From: Ignavibacteriota bacterium
GTDB lineage: Bacteria > Bacteroidota > Ignavibacteria > Tepidaquicellales > Tepidaquicellaceae
Direction: 5' to 3'
NCBI GenBank assembly: GCA_003135995.1
Contig: PNBM01000241.1
Coordinates: forward strand, 1,271-7,976
Length of the DNA: 6,706 nt
Part shown: in pieces, positions 1 through 6,632 of the stretch
Position numbering within the stretch: the stretch's first letter is position 1
Layout of the letters: the number at the start of each line of letters is the position of its first letter
The notes under the pieces: generated by a model
The model's database searches: none
The model's input: the letters and a program-made list of their open reading frames with translations, nothing else
Told to the model about the DNA's origin: nothing
Position numbers and translations under genes: made by a program

Positions 1-1401
1 CGCTTTGCGAGGTGTAAGCAAAAATATTTTCTCAGCGGGAATATTTACTCCTTCCAATAGTGTTGATGTTGTAATTATAAATTCAAAAGAAGGGTAACGA
101 GAAAAAATGTATTCAACATACAGTCTTATGATATCCGGCATACCTCCATGGTGAAAAAGTATTCCCTTCTTAATACACGTAATTAGATTATATTCTTGAT
201 GAATAAACTCACTTATTGAGCTGATTACTTTTTGAATTTCATCACTCAACGTCGATTCGTCCCTTAAGTTTGCCATTCTTAAAGAAAATTCTTCTACACT
301 TTTTGGTCGATTGAGATAAATAATATTTTTTGAGGCTTTATTGTAAGTAATAAAGTCAATTTCATCATTAAAATTAGTACTTTGTATTGTTACCGCCCTG
401 TTAAGAAATTGATCATATAGAAACATTTCCTTTGTTCTAAAATCGTATCCATAGAATCGCTCAATTTTCATAAACTCTTTTGTAAGACCTTCCTTGATAA
501 CAATTTGATGATTTTTCACAGCTAAATTTTGAACATCAACGATAAATGGAGTAAAAAAATTAACTAAAACATTTGGGTTTCTCTTTTGTAAAATTAATAA
601 TACCTGTGCCAATAAATGAGATCTTTGACTATCTTCTAAAATGTTATGGGCTTCATCTACTAATATAAGGTCAATGGCTAGTCCCTTATATCTTTGGAGT
701 AATCGTAGTAAACGCTCTTGTGTTAAAACTGCTAGAAAAGGAGCATCACTTTCCTTGAACATGTCCGGATGAGTGATTATTTTTTTGAATTTGTTTTTAA
801 TAGCAGCATTAGTTAAGAGCACCTTTTTAGTCTGGGCAAGTAATGCTTTGCTGGGTACTAGGATACATACATTTTGCTCAAAGAAGTCAGGGATTTTTTT
901 TATCATCATTTCCGATTTACCATAAGAGGTTGGTGCCACTATTGCGACATTCTCGCGTAACGAAGCATAATAGCTTAATATCATTTGACCACCAGACCTA
1001 TAGATAAATTCATTGTCCCCATTAAATCTGAAATTTTCTTGAAAGGCCTGAATATATAAAGTAGAAAAAGATTCTGCCTCCTCATTATTGTTTGTTTGAA
1101 GATATTTTCTTTCAATGAATTTTGAAACAGGTATATAGTTTCTTGAAAGTGCAACATCAAACAAGGGTCTATAATCACTATATTGATTTGAATACATTAA
1201 AATAAGTCTATACCCTAGCCGCTCAATATTATCGTCTTTAGAATTTAAAAAATAAATTGCAATCTTTAGGATATAAAATTTCTGTGCCTCAGATAACGAG
1301 GCATCTTTTTTTAGTAACTTTTGATAGACTTCTAAAAAAAGAGAGTCTTCAAGATTATTCTTATGTCTTATTTGCCCAAGAGTTATGTTATTACTTTTCA
1401 T
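1..1401 (-). CDS. hamB: Hachiman defence helicase HamB, C-terminus beyond the window
   Basis: I translated this frame by hand: it is open for 467 codons from the ATG at 1401 to the left edge, so the C-terminal part is missing. Residues 1-135 are a largely helical N-terminal region. The SF2 helicase core follows: Walker A APTSYGKS (156-163), motif Ia region LVPSKALLAQT (181-191), DEAH box VDEAH (248-252), a diverged motif III near FFTPF (282-286), IIYLNRP (360-366) opening the second RecA lobe, FHHGGMP (416-422) and motif V TSTLLEGVNIPA (445-456). The arginine-finger motif VI would lie beyond base 1. HamB helicases translocate on DNA and control the HamA nuclease in Hachiman anti-phage defence. 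The name rests on this helicase pattern together with the hamA gene directly upstream. The ATG lies 5 bases after the hamA stop and has a good ribosome-binding site, which implies co-translation. No frameshift is seen in the visible part. Confidence 0.88.
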   Translation of the reverse strand, partial: MKSNNITLGQIRHKNNLEDSLFLEVYQKLLKKDASLSEAQKFYILKIAIYFLNSKDDNIERLGYRLILMYSNQYSDYRPLFDVALSRNYIPVSKFIERKYLQTNNNEEAESFSTLYIQAFQENFRFNGDNEFIYRSGGQMILSYYASLRENVAIVAPTSYGKSEMMIKKIPDFFEQNVCILVPSKALLAQTKKVLLTNAAIKNKFKKIITHPDMFKESDAPFLAVLTQERLLRLLQRYKGLAIDLILVDEAHNILEDSQRSHLLAQVLLILQKRNPNVLVNFFTPFIVDVQNLAVKNHQIVIKEGLTKEFMKIERFYGYDFRTKEMFLYDQFLNRAVTIQSTNFNDEIDFITYNKASKNIIYLNRPKSVEEFSLRMANLRDESTLSDEIQKVISSISEFIHQEYNLITCIKKGILFHHGGMPDIIRLYVEYIFSRYPSFEFIITTSTLLEGVNIPAEKIFLLTPRKA

Positions 1402-1406
1402 ACAAA

Positions 1407-2201
1407 TTATCCCTGTGATTCTGCAATTAAAAATTCTTCGATTTTTGTATAAGTTGATTTTTGTATTGAGAACACAATAACTTCCAAGAAAACATTCTCT
1501 GCAGTAATATCCGCTAAATGTTGTTTCACGCTGTCAGATGTAATTCGATTTTGAGAATTATGAAATAATACAGAAATTAGTATTGAATTTTTCTTGATAC
1601 TGGGATTATCCTCTATTGCTCTTATGTCGTTTCTAAGTAAATCTTGCACTTTTTTACTTTTTGGAGATTTGAAACTGAGGCCAGCATCAATAATTACGCT
1701 ATCCCAAAGATTTGGTCTTCCTCCAGAGAGAAATTCAATTAACCCATCTTTAGCTTTGCCAAGCAGTTTTTTATTTATTCTATCAGGAGTAGTTTGCCCA
1801 TTCAGCTCTCCTGCCTTAACTTCACCATACCAAATTGACCCTGCCTTGCTATTTACATAGTTTAAATCAAACCCTTTTTTAATACTAAGTTCCTCTTTAT
1901 TAAAAAAGATTGAAATCGCTTCAAGCTCTGGCAATACTTTATCAATTATTAAGTGAGCTATGAACTCTCCAAGCATTCCTTTTTTAATTTTTGTGGTTTT
2001 ATTGTTATATCTAGAAAGGAAATCTTTTAAAGTTTTTGGGTAAGAATAAAAATTAAGAGTATCTTCTTGTACTATACTTTTTCCATGACAAATAATAGTT
2101 AATTCATTTCTAATGAGTTCTTTTAGTTCATCACTAAAATTATCAATATAACAAACTATGTAATTGTCCTCTTGATGTATTGTTATTCCATCTATTGACA
2201 T
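1407..2201 (-). CDS. hamA: Hachiman defence nuclease HamA (DUF1837 family)
   Basis: This 264-residue protein fits the DUF1837/HamA family, the nuclease subunit of Hachiman. The visible nuclease core is of PD-(D/E)XK type: GMLGEF with E79, then KKGFDL with D112, then WYGEVKAG with E127 and K129 forming the E-x-K pair. A helical stretch follows with KKLLGKAKDGLIEFL (144-158), then hydrophobic strands such as SILISVLF (206-213) and VFLEVIVFSI (237-246). In studied Hachiman systems HamA is held inactive by the HamB helicase and degrades DNA when the complex meets damaged or phage DNA. All expected acidic and lysine residues are present, so the enzyme looks intact. hamB follows after 5 bases. The ATG at 2201 has no clear Shine-Dalgarno sequence. 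The frame is open 12 codons further upstream but offers no ATG, GTG or TTG, so this start is preferred. Confidence 0.88.
   Translation of the reverse strand: MSIDGITIHQEDNYIVCYIDNFSDELKELIRNELTIICHGKSIVQEDTLNFYSYPKTLKDFLSRYNNKTTKIKKGMLGEFIAHLIIDKVLPELEAISIFFNKEELSIKKGFDLNYVNSKAGSIWYGEVKAGELNGQTTPDRINKKLLGKAKDGLIEFLSGGRPNLWDSVIIDAGLSFKSPKSKKVQDLLRNDIRAIEDNPSIKKNSILISVLFHNSQNRITSDSVKQHLADITAENVFLEVIVFSIQKSTYTKIEEFLIAESQG
1410..1414 (-). promoter_or_regulatory. Shine-Dalgarno sequence of hamB inside the hamA 3' end
   Basis: The minus strand reads AGGGA here, 8 bases before the hamB ATG at 1401. It lies within the last codons of hamA, so ribosomes finishing hamA are next to the hamB start. It is the clearest ribosome-binding site among the minus-strand genes of the window and supports the chosen hamB start. 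Confidence 0.6.
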
Positions 2202-2277
2202 GTCTAAGATATAGAGTTCAATGTCTGTATTAAAATTTTATTTATATTAATGTTTAACAAAGTAAAAGAATACAAAC

Positions 2278-2306
2278 ATTATAATATGCTAATTTAGTTA
2301 ATAAAG
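2278..2306 (-). promoter_or_regulatory. weak candidate promoter for hamAB
   Basis: A perfect TATAAT box reads on the minus strand at 2283-2278. Seventeen bases upstream is CTTTAT (2306-2301), a poor -35 match that overlaps the end of res. Transcription would start near 2270 and give a leader of about 70 bases before hamA. The surroundings are extremely AT-rich, so a chance -10 box is quite possible. The whole res-hamA gap (2202-2297) shows no convincing rho-independent terminator, so read-through from res is the alternative. Confidence 0.25.
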
Positions 2307-4565
2307 TTTCAATTTAGTAAGTGTTTCCTCAATATTCCCATTATGTACTAAGAAAAAGAGATTTTTACCTTTACCAAGATTTTCCCATATTTTTCCTATT
2401 TCAACTTTGTATTCTGTATCCTCATTACTAACTCTATCTGCACCTTTCCATTCTAAAGCAATTATATTTCCTTTTTTAGTAACAGCTACAAAATCCGGGT
2501 AGAATTTATTTTTCTTCCAACCCTGTATATAAAAAGGATCTATTTTCTCTCTGCTTCTAACCCAATATTTAATATTAGGAAGTGTATCAAGGTCTAATCG
2601 TTGAATAAAATTAAGTTCCTCTCCATTAAGCTTATCTACCTTGTCATAATAGTTTTTATTGAATTCCTGGTCTACTTGATATTTCAGCGTTATTTTATTT
2701 GGAAATTCATCATATTTCTGAGTGGAGATTTTCTTTTTACTTAAGAACCTATCAAATTTATCTTTGGCAAACTTCTCTAAAATATTATTTATAACTTCAT
2801 TTATTCTTTCACATAATACAAATCGGTTTACTGATAACTCAGATATGGAATGAGTTTTTAATTGATGTTCTATTGCTTTATCAATAAAACTTACTTTGTC
2901 AGATTTTTCAATAATCGGAAACCGCATTTTTTTATCAAGCCATTGAATCAATTCTTTTTTAGTAAAGTTTTTATCCGCATAATTCAACTTTAAAAACATT
3001 TGCGTCCCTCTCATCCATTCATCATCTTTTTTAATATCTATTATTGCCCGACCGTCATTATCATAATGAATTAGGAAATCAAATTTATGATCTTGTTTTG
3101 ATAGTTCAAAAGTGTCTCCAATTAAATCTTCAAAAGATAATTTCTCGTCATCTAAGGACATCATGGGAACTTTAAGAATATCAGTCACTGCTTTAGTTGC
3201 TTCTAATTCATATGGAGTATTTTTCTTTTCACCGCTGATAACATCAGATTTGCTATAGCCATTACTTTCAAGGCCGGAGATTATTTGATTTGCTGCTTCA
3301 TTAAAGTTTCTAGCTGATGCAAAAACATAGCTTCGGTTAAAATCCTCATTATCTTTTTTCTTAGCATAAGGCAAACGAATTATACGCCCGATAATTTGTT
3401 CAACGGCAATTTTAGAACCTAAGTTAGCGACTGACACAAGAATATACGCAAATGAACAATCCCACCCCTCTGCTAAAGCATTTACAGTTATAATGTATCT
3501 AATTTTGCAATTCTTATCGAACAAATCTATTCCCTCAAGTTCATTTTTATCGGAAGTTTTTATAGCAATTTCCTCTACAGCAATTTTTCTTTCTATCAAA
3601 AATTCTTTAATATGTTCAACGGTTACGGTATGATCATCTTTACTTTTAGGCTGAGCTTGCAATAAGACTATTGGACGGATATATTCTCCTTTGATTTTCT
3701 TAGCATTCTTTTCCAGTTCATTTCTTTTGTCAATTCCTTGAATAATTGAGTTTTGCCATTGAGATGCGCTTTCAAGAACTATTGGAATCTTAACCATTTG
3801 TTCATCTTTTAGTTCAGAGGCATGTACTTCTACTAAGACATTACTATTATCTCGGGGAGTAGCTGAATACTCTATAATAAAACTAGGGTTAAGGTCATTA
3901 ATAAAATCTATTGAAAGTTTTGTTGTTGTTTTGTGTCCTTCATCTATAACAATCAGTGGATTACTTAAACGAACAACGTTTGCTAATGAATTAATAACAG
4001 AATCTTCGCTATCACGTTCTAGAAAACTAGGTTCCTCAATATGTTCAAAATGGTCTATAAGAGTACCATTTTCTTGATAAACTTTATATTTATTGTGTAA
4101 AGATTTTTCCTTACGAAATGCTTCTAAGCTAGAGATAATAATACAGAGATTATTACTGACGTCTTCTTTACGAATGCTTAAAGCTTCTTCATTGGAAATT
4201 ACTTTTACATTATTATTGAAACTTTCATCTAATATTCTTCTATGCCAATCTTTACGATCTTTAAGCTTTTTAAGTGTTTGAGTTTTGATTGCTTCTGAAG
4301 GAGTGAACCAGACAATAATTCCTTTATCCATTTTATTTTGCAAAGCACCACTCATAATTTTCTCGACCGCATAACTAGCCACCAGCGTCTTTCCACCACC
4401 TGTAGGAATTTTTATACAAACAAAAGGAACTTCATTAAAAGCCTCAGCTTTATAAGGTTTTTCAGTTATACCCATAAAAGCATACCTCAAACCGACTTTA
4501 TGTAATTCCTTTAAGAAACTTTCAAGTGTTTCTAGTGTAGTTTTTTGATATTTTTTCAGTTCCAT
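2298..4565 (-). CDS. res: type III restriction enzyme Res subunit
   Basis: This 755-residue protein is the ATP-dependent restriction subunit that pairs with Mod. An SF2 helicase core comes first: LKKYQ near the N-terminus, Walker A PTGGGKT (54-60), DEGH box VIDEGH (206-211), motif III EYSATPR (232-238), motif V NALAEGWDC (362-370) and motif VI QIIGRIIR (390-397). The C-terminus carries a PD-(D/E)XK nuclease, YPDF (689-692) followed by ALEWK (703-707), with catalytic D691, E705 and K707. Type III Res enzymes act only in complex with Mod and use ATP to communicate between unmethylated sites before cutting some 25 bases away. At 755 residues it is shorter than classical enzymes of about 900-970 residues, yet every expected motif is present, so I read it as a compact subfamily. 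The ATG lies 4 bases after the mod stop with no usable Shine-Dalgarno sequence; translational coupling to mod is likely. Confidence 0.93.
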   Translation of the reverse strand: MELKKYQKTTLETLESFLKELHKVGLRYAFMGITEKPYKAEAFNEVPFVCIKIPTGGGKTLVASYAVEKIMSGALQNKMDKGIIVWFTPSEAIKTQTLKKLKDRKDWHRRILDESFNNNVKVISNEEALSIRKEDVSNNLCIIISSLEAFRKEKSLHNKYKVYQENGTLIDHFEHIEEPSFLERDSEDSVINSLANVVRLSNPLIVIDEGHKTTTKLSIDFINDLNPSFIIEYSATPRDNSNVLVEVHASELKDEQMVKIPIVLESASQWQNSIIQGIDKRNELEKNAKKIKGEYIRPIVLLQAQPKSKDDHTVTVEHIKEFLIERKIAVEEIAIKTSDKNELEGIDLFDKNCKIRYIITVNALAEGWDCSFAYILVSVANLGSKIAVEQIIGRIIRLPYAKKKDNEDFNRSYVFASARNFNEAANQIISGLESNGYSKSDVISGEKKNTPYELEATKAVTDILKVPMMSLDDEKLSFEDLIGDTFELSKQDHKFDFLIHYDNDGRAIIDIKKDDEWMRGTQMFLKLNYADKNFTKKELIQWLDKKMRFPIIEKSDKVSFIDKAIEHQLKTHSISELSVNRFVLCERINEVINNILEKFAKDKFDRFLSKKKISTQKYDEFPNKITLKYQVDQEFNKNYYDKVDKLNGEELNFIQRLDLDTLPNIKYWVRSREKIDPFYIQGWKKNKFYPDFVAVTKKGNIIALEWKGADRVSNEDTEYKVEIGKIWENLGKGKNLFFLVHNGNIEETLTKLKLY

Positions 4566-4569
4566 AAAA

Positions 4570-6138
4570 TTAATAAACTTTAACCTCGTAAGGAATTTGT
4601 TTAAATACTATATTATGTTTTATTAGAGTTTCTTCATCAATCAGGCAACGGTCAGCATAAATAATTTTCTTATATTCTGTTTTTCTAATTTTTTTCAAGA
4701 ATGATTTTTCGAGATCATTTTTATTTTTACCCTTGTATATTAGATAGTATTCTATAGAGCCGTTTTCGCCAATGAAATTTATATCAATTTTTTTAGGATC
4801 AATGTTAGTTTGTGTTTCGGTAAAATATATATATGTCGCAAATTGTTTGAAGTCGCATGTTTCCTCTATGTGTCCATTTTCATCAAATAAAGGTTTGTCT
4901 AATTCACAAAATTCAAAACCATCTTGATAGTCGTATTTTTTTATAGCTCTCTTCACTCTTTCCGCTGTAATATCTTTTGCAACATCATTTTCCATTTCTA
5001 TCATTATAAATTTTCTGTTCTCACCTTTTTCTTTGTTTAAATCTATAACTGCATGTGCTGTTGTTCCAGAGCCTGCAAATGAATCCAGTATAATATCACC
5101 GTCTTTAGTTGCTATTTCAATTATTCTTTTAATTAGTCTTAAAGGTTTGGGTGTTTCAAAAGGAAATTCAACATCTTTAAAAAGATCTTTTAATTCCTGT
5201 CTTGCCTCTTGATTATCTCCAACTTCTTCTCTAAGCCATAAAGTTACTGGGACAATACCATCTTGAACCTCACTTAAAAACCTTTTTATAGATGGGACTC
5301 CGTCACCTTTTGGACCAAACCAAACCCTTTTATCTTCAATGAGATTTTTTAGGTTTTCCTTTGATGTTCTCCAGCATCTACCTTGAGGAGGGTTTACGAT
5401 TCTACCTGATGGTGTTGTAATAGGGTAGTCATAATTTTTTGAATATGTTTTTACTGATAAATCACTAGATTTCCATAATCCTCGTAAGTCATTATCAGGA
5501 TTTTTATATCTTGCATTCTGTTCTTCTGTTCGAGAAATCAAATTTCGTAGCCAACCCCTTAATTCTGTGCCCTTATTCTTGTGTTTAGCATATACCAATA
5601 TAAAATCATGCATATCTGAAAAGTATTTAGCATCATTTTGTGGTGAATATTTTTTCTGCCAAATTATATTATTCACAAAATTATTTTGAACAAAAATATC
5701 ATCTAATATTGAACGTAAATTATGTTGTTCATTGTCATCTATTGATACGAATAAAACGCCATCCTCTGAAAGTAAATCCCTTAAAAGCTTTAATCTAGGG
5801 TACATCATGCACAGCCATTTATCATGGCGGGTTAAGTCTTCAGATTCTCTACCAACGACTTTCCCTAACCACTGCTTTATTTTCGGAGAATTAACCTTGT
5901 CATTATAAATCCAGCTTTCGTTTCCTGTATTATATGGAGGATCAATATAGATACATTTGATTTTTCCTGCATAAAAAGGCATGAGAGCTTTTAAAGCCTC
6001 AAGATTATCACCATGGATAATTAAGTTTTGAGAATTTTCACCGACAGAAGCGGTTTTTACTTTTTTAAGAAGTTTAAAAGGGACTTCTTTGTCGTGATTT
6101 ACTACCGCTTCTTTTCCAATCCAGTTTAATGATGGCAT
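4570..6138 (-). CDS. mod: type III DNA adenine-N6 methyltransferase Mod subunit
   Basis: This 522-residue protein is the modification and site-recognition subunit of the type III system. The N-terminus MPSLNWIGKEAV is typical of type III Mod proteins and supports this start. The catalytic motif DPPY (66-69, in YIDPPYNTGN) precedes the AdoMet-binding motif DSFAGSGTT (352-360), the order of beta-class amino methyltransferases, which methylate adenine at N6. The stretch between, about 165-320, is the expected target-recognition domain; the recognised site cannot be read from it. Residues after about 400 form a C-terminal region that probably contacts Res or the second Mod. It is somewhat shorter than classical Mod proteins (about 570-650 residues) but shows no break. 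No simple-sequence repeat of the kind that phase-varies mod genes in Haemophilus and Neisseria is present. The ATG has no Shine-Dalgarno sequence at normal distance; an AAAGGA lies 16 bases upstream, inside an inverted repeat. Confidence 0.93.
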   Translation of the reverse strand: MPSLNWIGKEAVVNHDKEVPFKLLKKVKTASVGENSQNLIIHGDNLEALKALMPFYAGKIKCIYIDPPYNTGNESWIYNDKVNSPKIKQWLGKVVGRESEDLTRHDKWLCMMYPRLKLLRDLLSEDGVLFVSIDDNEQHNLRSILDDIFVQNNFVNNIIWQKKYSPQNDAKYFSDMHDFILVYAKHKNKGTELRGWLRNLISRTEEQNARYKNPDNDLRGLWKSSDLSVKTYSKNYDYPITTPSGRIVNPPQGRCWRTSKENLKNLIEDKRVWFGPKGDGVPSIKRFLSEVQDGIVPVTLWLREEVGDNQEARQELKDLFKDVEFPFETPKPLRLIKRIIEIATKDGDIILDSFAGSGTTAHAVIDLNKEKGENRKFIMIEMENDVAKDITAERVKRAIKKYDYQDGFEFCELDKPLFDENGHIEETCDFKQFATYIYFTETQTNIDPKKIDINFIGENGSIEYYLIYKGKNKNDLEKSFLKKIRKTEYKKIIYADRCLIDEETLIKHNIVFKQIPYEVKVY

Positions 6139-6153
6139 ACCGTAATCTATAAT

Positions 6154-6186
6154 ATCCTTTAATAAAATACAATTTGATTAAAGGAT
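6154..6186. repeat. 10-bp inverted repeat in the mod leader
   Basis: ATCCTTTAAT (6154-6163) and ATTAAAGGAT (6177-6186) are perfect reverse complements separated by 13 bases. Nothing resembling a terminator T-run follows on either strand. The repeat lies 15 bases upstream of the mod start codon and contains the only purine-rich AAAGGA before mod. It could be an operator for a dimeric regulator or an mRNA hairpin that limits mod translation. The repeat itself is seen directly; the function is inferred. Confidence 0.6.
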
Positions 6187-6187
6187 T

Positions 6188-6213
6188 AATTCATGAATTT
6201 ATTTTTTCGAAAA
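6188..6213. repeat. two short perfect palindromes upstream of mod
   Basis: AATTCATGAATT (6188-6199) is a 12-base perfect palindrome, and TTTTCGAAAA (6204-6213) follows four bases later. Both fall between the candidate mod promoter and the inverted repeat nearer the gene. They may be protein-binding sites, but palindromes this short are fairly common in AT-rich DNA. Confidence 0.3.
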
Positions 6214-6224
6214 CTTGAACAATT

Positions 6225-6253
6225 AATATAGGTATAATCAATAAGTTTTTAAA
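6225..6253 (-). promoter_or_regulatory. weak candidate promoter of the mod-res operon
   Basis: The minus strand reads TTTAAA (6253-6248), 17 bases, then TATATT (6230-6225). This is the best-spaced pair I found upstream of mod and would give a leader of about 80 bases that includes the palindromes and the 10-bp inverted repeat. The -35 box matches consensus at only four of six positions, in very AT-rich sequence, so the call is tentative. Confidence 0.3.
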
Positions 6254-6329
6254 TATATAATCGAATATACCAATAATTATCTATAGTTTATCATTATTTG
6301 AAGATTAAATCCAGTAGCTTGAACATCAT

Positions 6330-6360
6330 TTGACCTCAATAAAATAAGGCAAATTATAGT
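6330..6360 (+). promoter_or_regulatory. candidate promoter of the structured element
   Basis: TTGACC (6330-6335) matches the sigma-70 -35 consensus at five of six bases, and TATAGT (6355-6360) matches the -10 at five of six. The spacer is 19 bases, at the long end of the usual range. Transcription would begin near 6366-6368, almost exactly at the first base pairs of the large palindrome. That placement makes a chance match less likely. Confidence 0.4.
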
Positions 6361-6364
6361 ATAG

Positions 6365-6494
6365 TGTGGCTATTACGTCCCTCGTCTTTACTAAAGAAAT
6401 CCGAAGGACAGCAACCCCTTAATAACCGCCTCATTATAATAAATTATCGGACGGTATAAAAAGGGGTTGCTGCCCTGACGGGAGAATAGCCACA
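6365..6494 (+). ncRNA. 130-base imperfect palindrome, candidate structured RNA of unknown family
   Basis: The outer arms TGTGGCTATT (6365-6374) and AATAGCCACA (6485-6494) pair perfectly over 10 bp. Inside them, TCCC and GTC on the left can pair with GAC and GGGA on the right. A small hairpin TCTTT-ACT-AAAGA follows, then TCC-GAA-GGA. A second perfect 12-bp stem joins CAGCAACCCCTT (6409-6420) to AAGGGGTTGCTG (6461-6472). Within that, ACCG (6425-6428) pairs with CGGT (6452-6455), and ATAAT-AA-ATTAT can close an apical hairpin. No coding frame explains it, and its arms are far more GC-rich than the flanks. A plus-strand promoter candidate points at its first base. A structured or retron-like RNA, a MITE-type mobile repeat, or a hairpin-type recombination site are all possible. 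I do not recognise a named family. The pairing is directly seen; transcription is inferred. Confidence 0.45.
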
Positions 6495-6526
6495 TAATAA
6501 AATAATTTTAATAATAATATAAAAGC

Positions 6527-6556
6527 TTGCCACAAGATTATCTTTTGGTATATAAT
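6527..6556 (+). promoter_or_regulatory. sigma-70 promoter for the right-hand gene
   Basis: TTGCCA (6527-6532, five of six -35 bases) and a perfect TATAAT (6551-6556) are separated by 18 bases. Transcription would start near 6563, about 65 bases before the ATG at 6630 and just before the long inverted repeat. This is the best promoter match in the window and supports the partial gene downstream. Confidence 0.6.
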
Positions 6557-6567
6557 TAAATCAACGA

Positions 6568-6632
6568 CATAAAAATGATAATTACATGATAATGAGCATT
6601 AGAGCTAAGTCATGTAATTTTTTATTTTTATG
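6568..6632 (+). promoter_or_regulatory. long inverted repeat in the leader, operator or attenuator-like hairpin
   Basis: AATTACATGA (6580-6589) and TCATGTAATT (6610-6619) are perfect 10-bp arms around a 20-base loop. An outer pair CATAAAAAT (6568-6576) and ATTTTTATG (6624-6632) extends the symmetry. On the plus strand the inner stem is followed by a T-rich run, as in a rho-independent terminator, but the ATG of the next gene lies within the outer right arm. A leader attenuator or an operator is therefore as likely as a simple terminator of the structured element upstream. Inside the loop, AATGAGCATT forms a further small hairpin. Confidence 0.55.

Noticed and set aside
981..1178. A 65-codon minus-strand frame overlapping hamB.
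   Set aside because: It lies in another frame of hamB, whose own frame shows continuous helicase motifs; it is a shadow.
1594..1860. An 88-codon plus-strand frame inside hamA.
   Set aside because: It is antisense to a clear nuclease gene, and I recognise no family or start signal for it.
4093..4281. A 62-codon plus-strand frame inside res.
   Set aside because: It is antisense to the helicase core of res, with no independent evidence of coding.
4570..6138. Search for simple-sequence repeats that would make mod phase-variable.
   Set aside because: No tandem repeat of short units was seen in mod or its leader; homopolymer runs do not exceed seven.
6365..6494. Integron attC site.
   Set aside because: The paired core-site motifs expected at the ends of attC (RYYYAAC and GTTRRRY) are not present at the arm ends.
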